Source: Desulfurococcales archaeon
GTDB taxonomy: Archaea; Thermoproteota; Thermoprotei_A; CAZTBM01; SZUA-1508
Length of the DNA stretch: 5,209 nucleotides
NCBI GenBank assembly: GCA_015661855.1
Contig: DQVH01000056.1
Span: 1-5,209, forward strand
Reading direction: 5' to 3'
The stretch's first letter is position 1; every line of letters starts with the position of its first letter. The position numbers were made by a program, and so were the translations under genes. Shown here piece by piece: positions 4,980 to 5,209 of the stretch. Below the pieces are notes generated by a model, which searched no databases, was not told the origin of the DNA, and saw only the letters and a list, made by a program, of their open reading frames with translations.

Positions 4980-5209
4980 ATGATTAGAGAGTTTGTTAGT
5001 GGAGCTATAGCGATAGCTAAGGGAGCTTTAGATGCCGGTTGTAGATTTTTCGCTGGATATCCTATTACGCCTGCTAGTGAAGTACTAGAGTATATGGCTA
5101 GGGAGATGCCTAAAGTTGGTGGTGTTTTTGTTCAGGCTGAGGATGAGATTGCAGCTATTAATATGGTTATTGGTGCTTCATGGGCTGGAGTTAAAGCTAT
5201 GACAGCAAC
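4980..5209 (+). CDS. korA: 2-oxoglutarate:ferredoxin oxidoreductase alpha subunit, 3'-partial
   Basis: Only the first 76 codons are in the window. KorA works with KorB (TPP site), KorC/G and KorD to interconvert 2-oxoglutarate plus CoA with succinyl-CoA, CO2 and reduced ferredoxin. The fragment opens with IREFVSGAIAIAKGALDAG, followed by the diagnostic RFFAGYPITPASEVLEYMA segment with YPITP at 27-31. QAEDEIAAI near 52-60 and GASWAGVKAMTA at the end also fit the family's pyrimidine-binding domain. An in-frame TAA at 4974 fixes the start at ATG 4980, with GGTG at 4968-4971 as a possible Shine-Dalgarno. The alpha domain starts at residue 1, so it is not the fused gamma-alpha form of Sulfolobus and Aeropyrum. 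The exact 2-oxoacid is inferred from the adjacent sucCD genes; korB is expected just beyond the window. Confidence 0.88.
   Translation, partial: MIREFVSGAIAIAKGALDAGCRFFAGYPITPASEVLEYMAREMPKVGGVFVQAEDEIAAINMVIGASWAGVKAMTA

Overview
The window looks like chromosomal DNA from a hyperthermophilic or thermophilic archaeon, most likely a crenarchaeote (Thermoprotei); I cannot name the genus. The evidence is a wyosine-pathway enzyme (Taw3), a stand-alone archaeal THUMP protein, TATA-type promoter elements, SD motifs of the GGAGG/GGTG type, AT-rich DNA dominated by AGA/AGG arginine codons, and a ferredoxin-dependent 2-oxoacid oxidoreductase. Genes are tightly packed. I saw no mobile element, CRISPR array, tRNA or rRNA, and no gene-free stretch longer than about 135 bases.

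Left part (1-1637, + strand): the 3' part of an unrecognised gene runs almost directly into taw3, which encodes a tRNA-Phe wybutosine-derivative methyltransferase. A small winged-helix DNA-binding protein gene follows. Its own promoter carries two exact copies of a 9-bp palindrome, one on each side of a TATA box. This is the most striking regulatory structure in the window and suggests autoregulation.

Middle (1638-2644): a small four-cysteine, Arg/Lys-rich protein is encoded on the minus strand, convergent with the winged-helix gene and divergent from a THUMP-domain RNA-binding protein (COG1818/Tan1-like). The 135-bp divergent gap holds TATA-like elements for both directions.

Right part (2692-5209, + strand): a metabolic operon, sucC-sucD-korD-korA, with korA running off the window edge. 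It encodes both subunits of succinyl-CoA synthetase followed by the ferredoxin-like delta subunit and the alpha subunit of a 2-oxoacid (probably 2-oxoglutarate):ferredoxin oxidoreductase. Together they interconvert 2-oxoglutarate, succinyl-CoA and succinate, linking CO2, reduced ferredoxin and ATP. Both suc genes begin with TTG and overlap by 4 nt (TTGA). KorA begins directly with its YPITP domain, so this is the multi-subunit form rather than the fused two-subunit form known from Sulfolobus and Aeropyrum.

Most of the window is ordinary core metabolism and tRNA modification. The items most worth a second look are the palindrome-flanked promoter with its winged-helix gene, the two unrecognised proteins, and the sucCD-korDA linkage.
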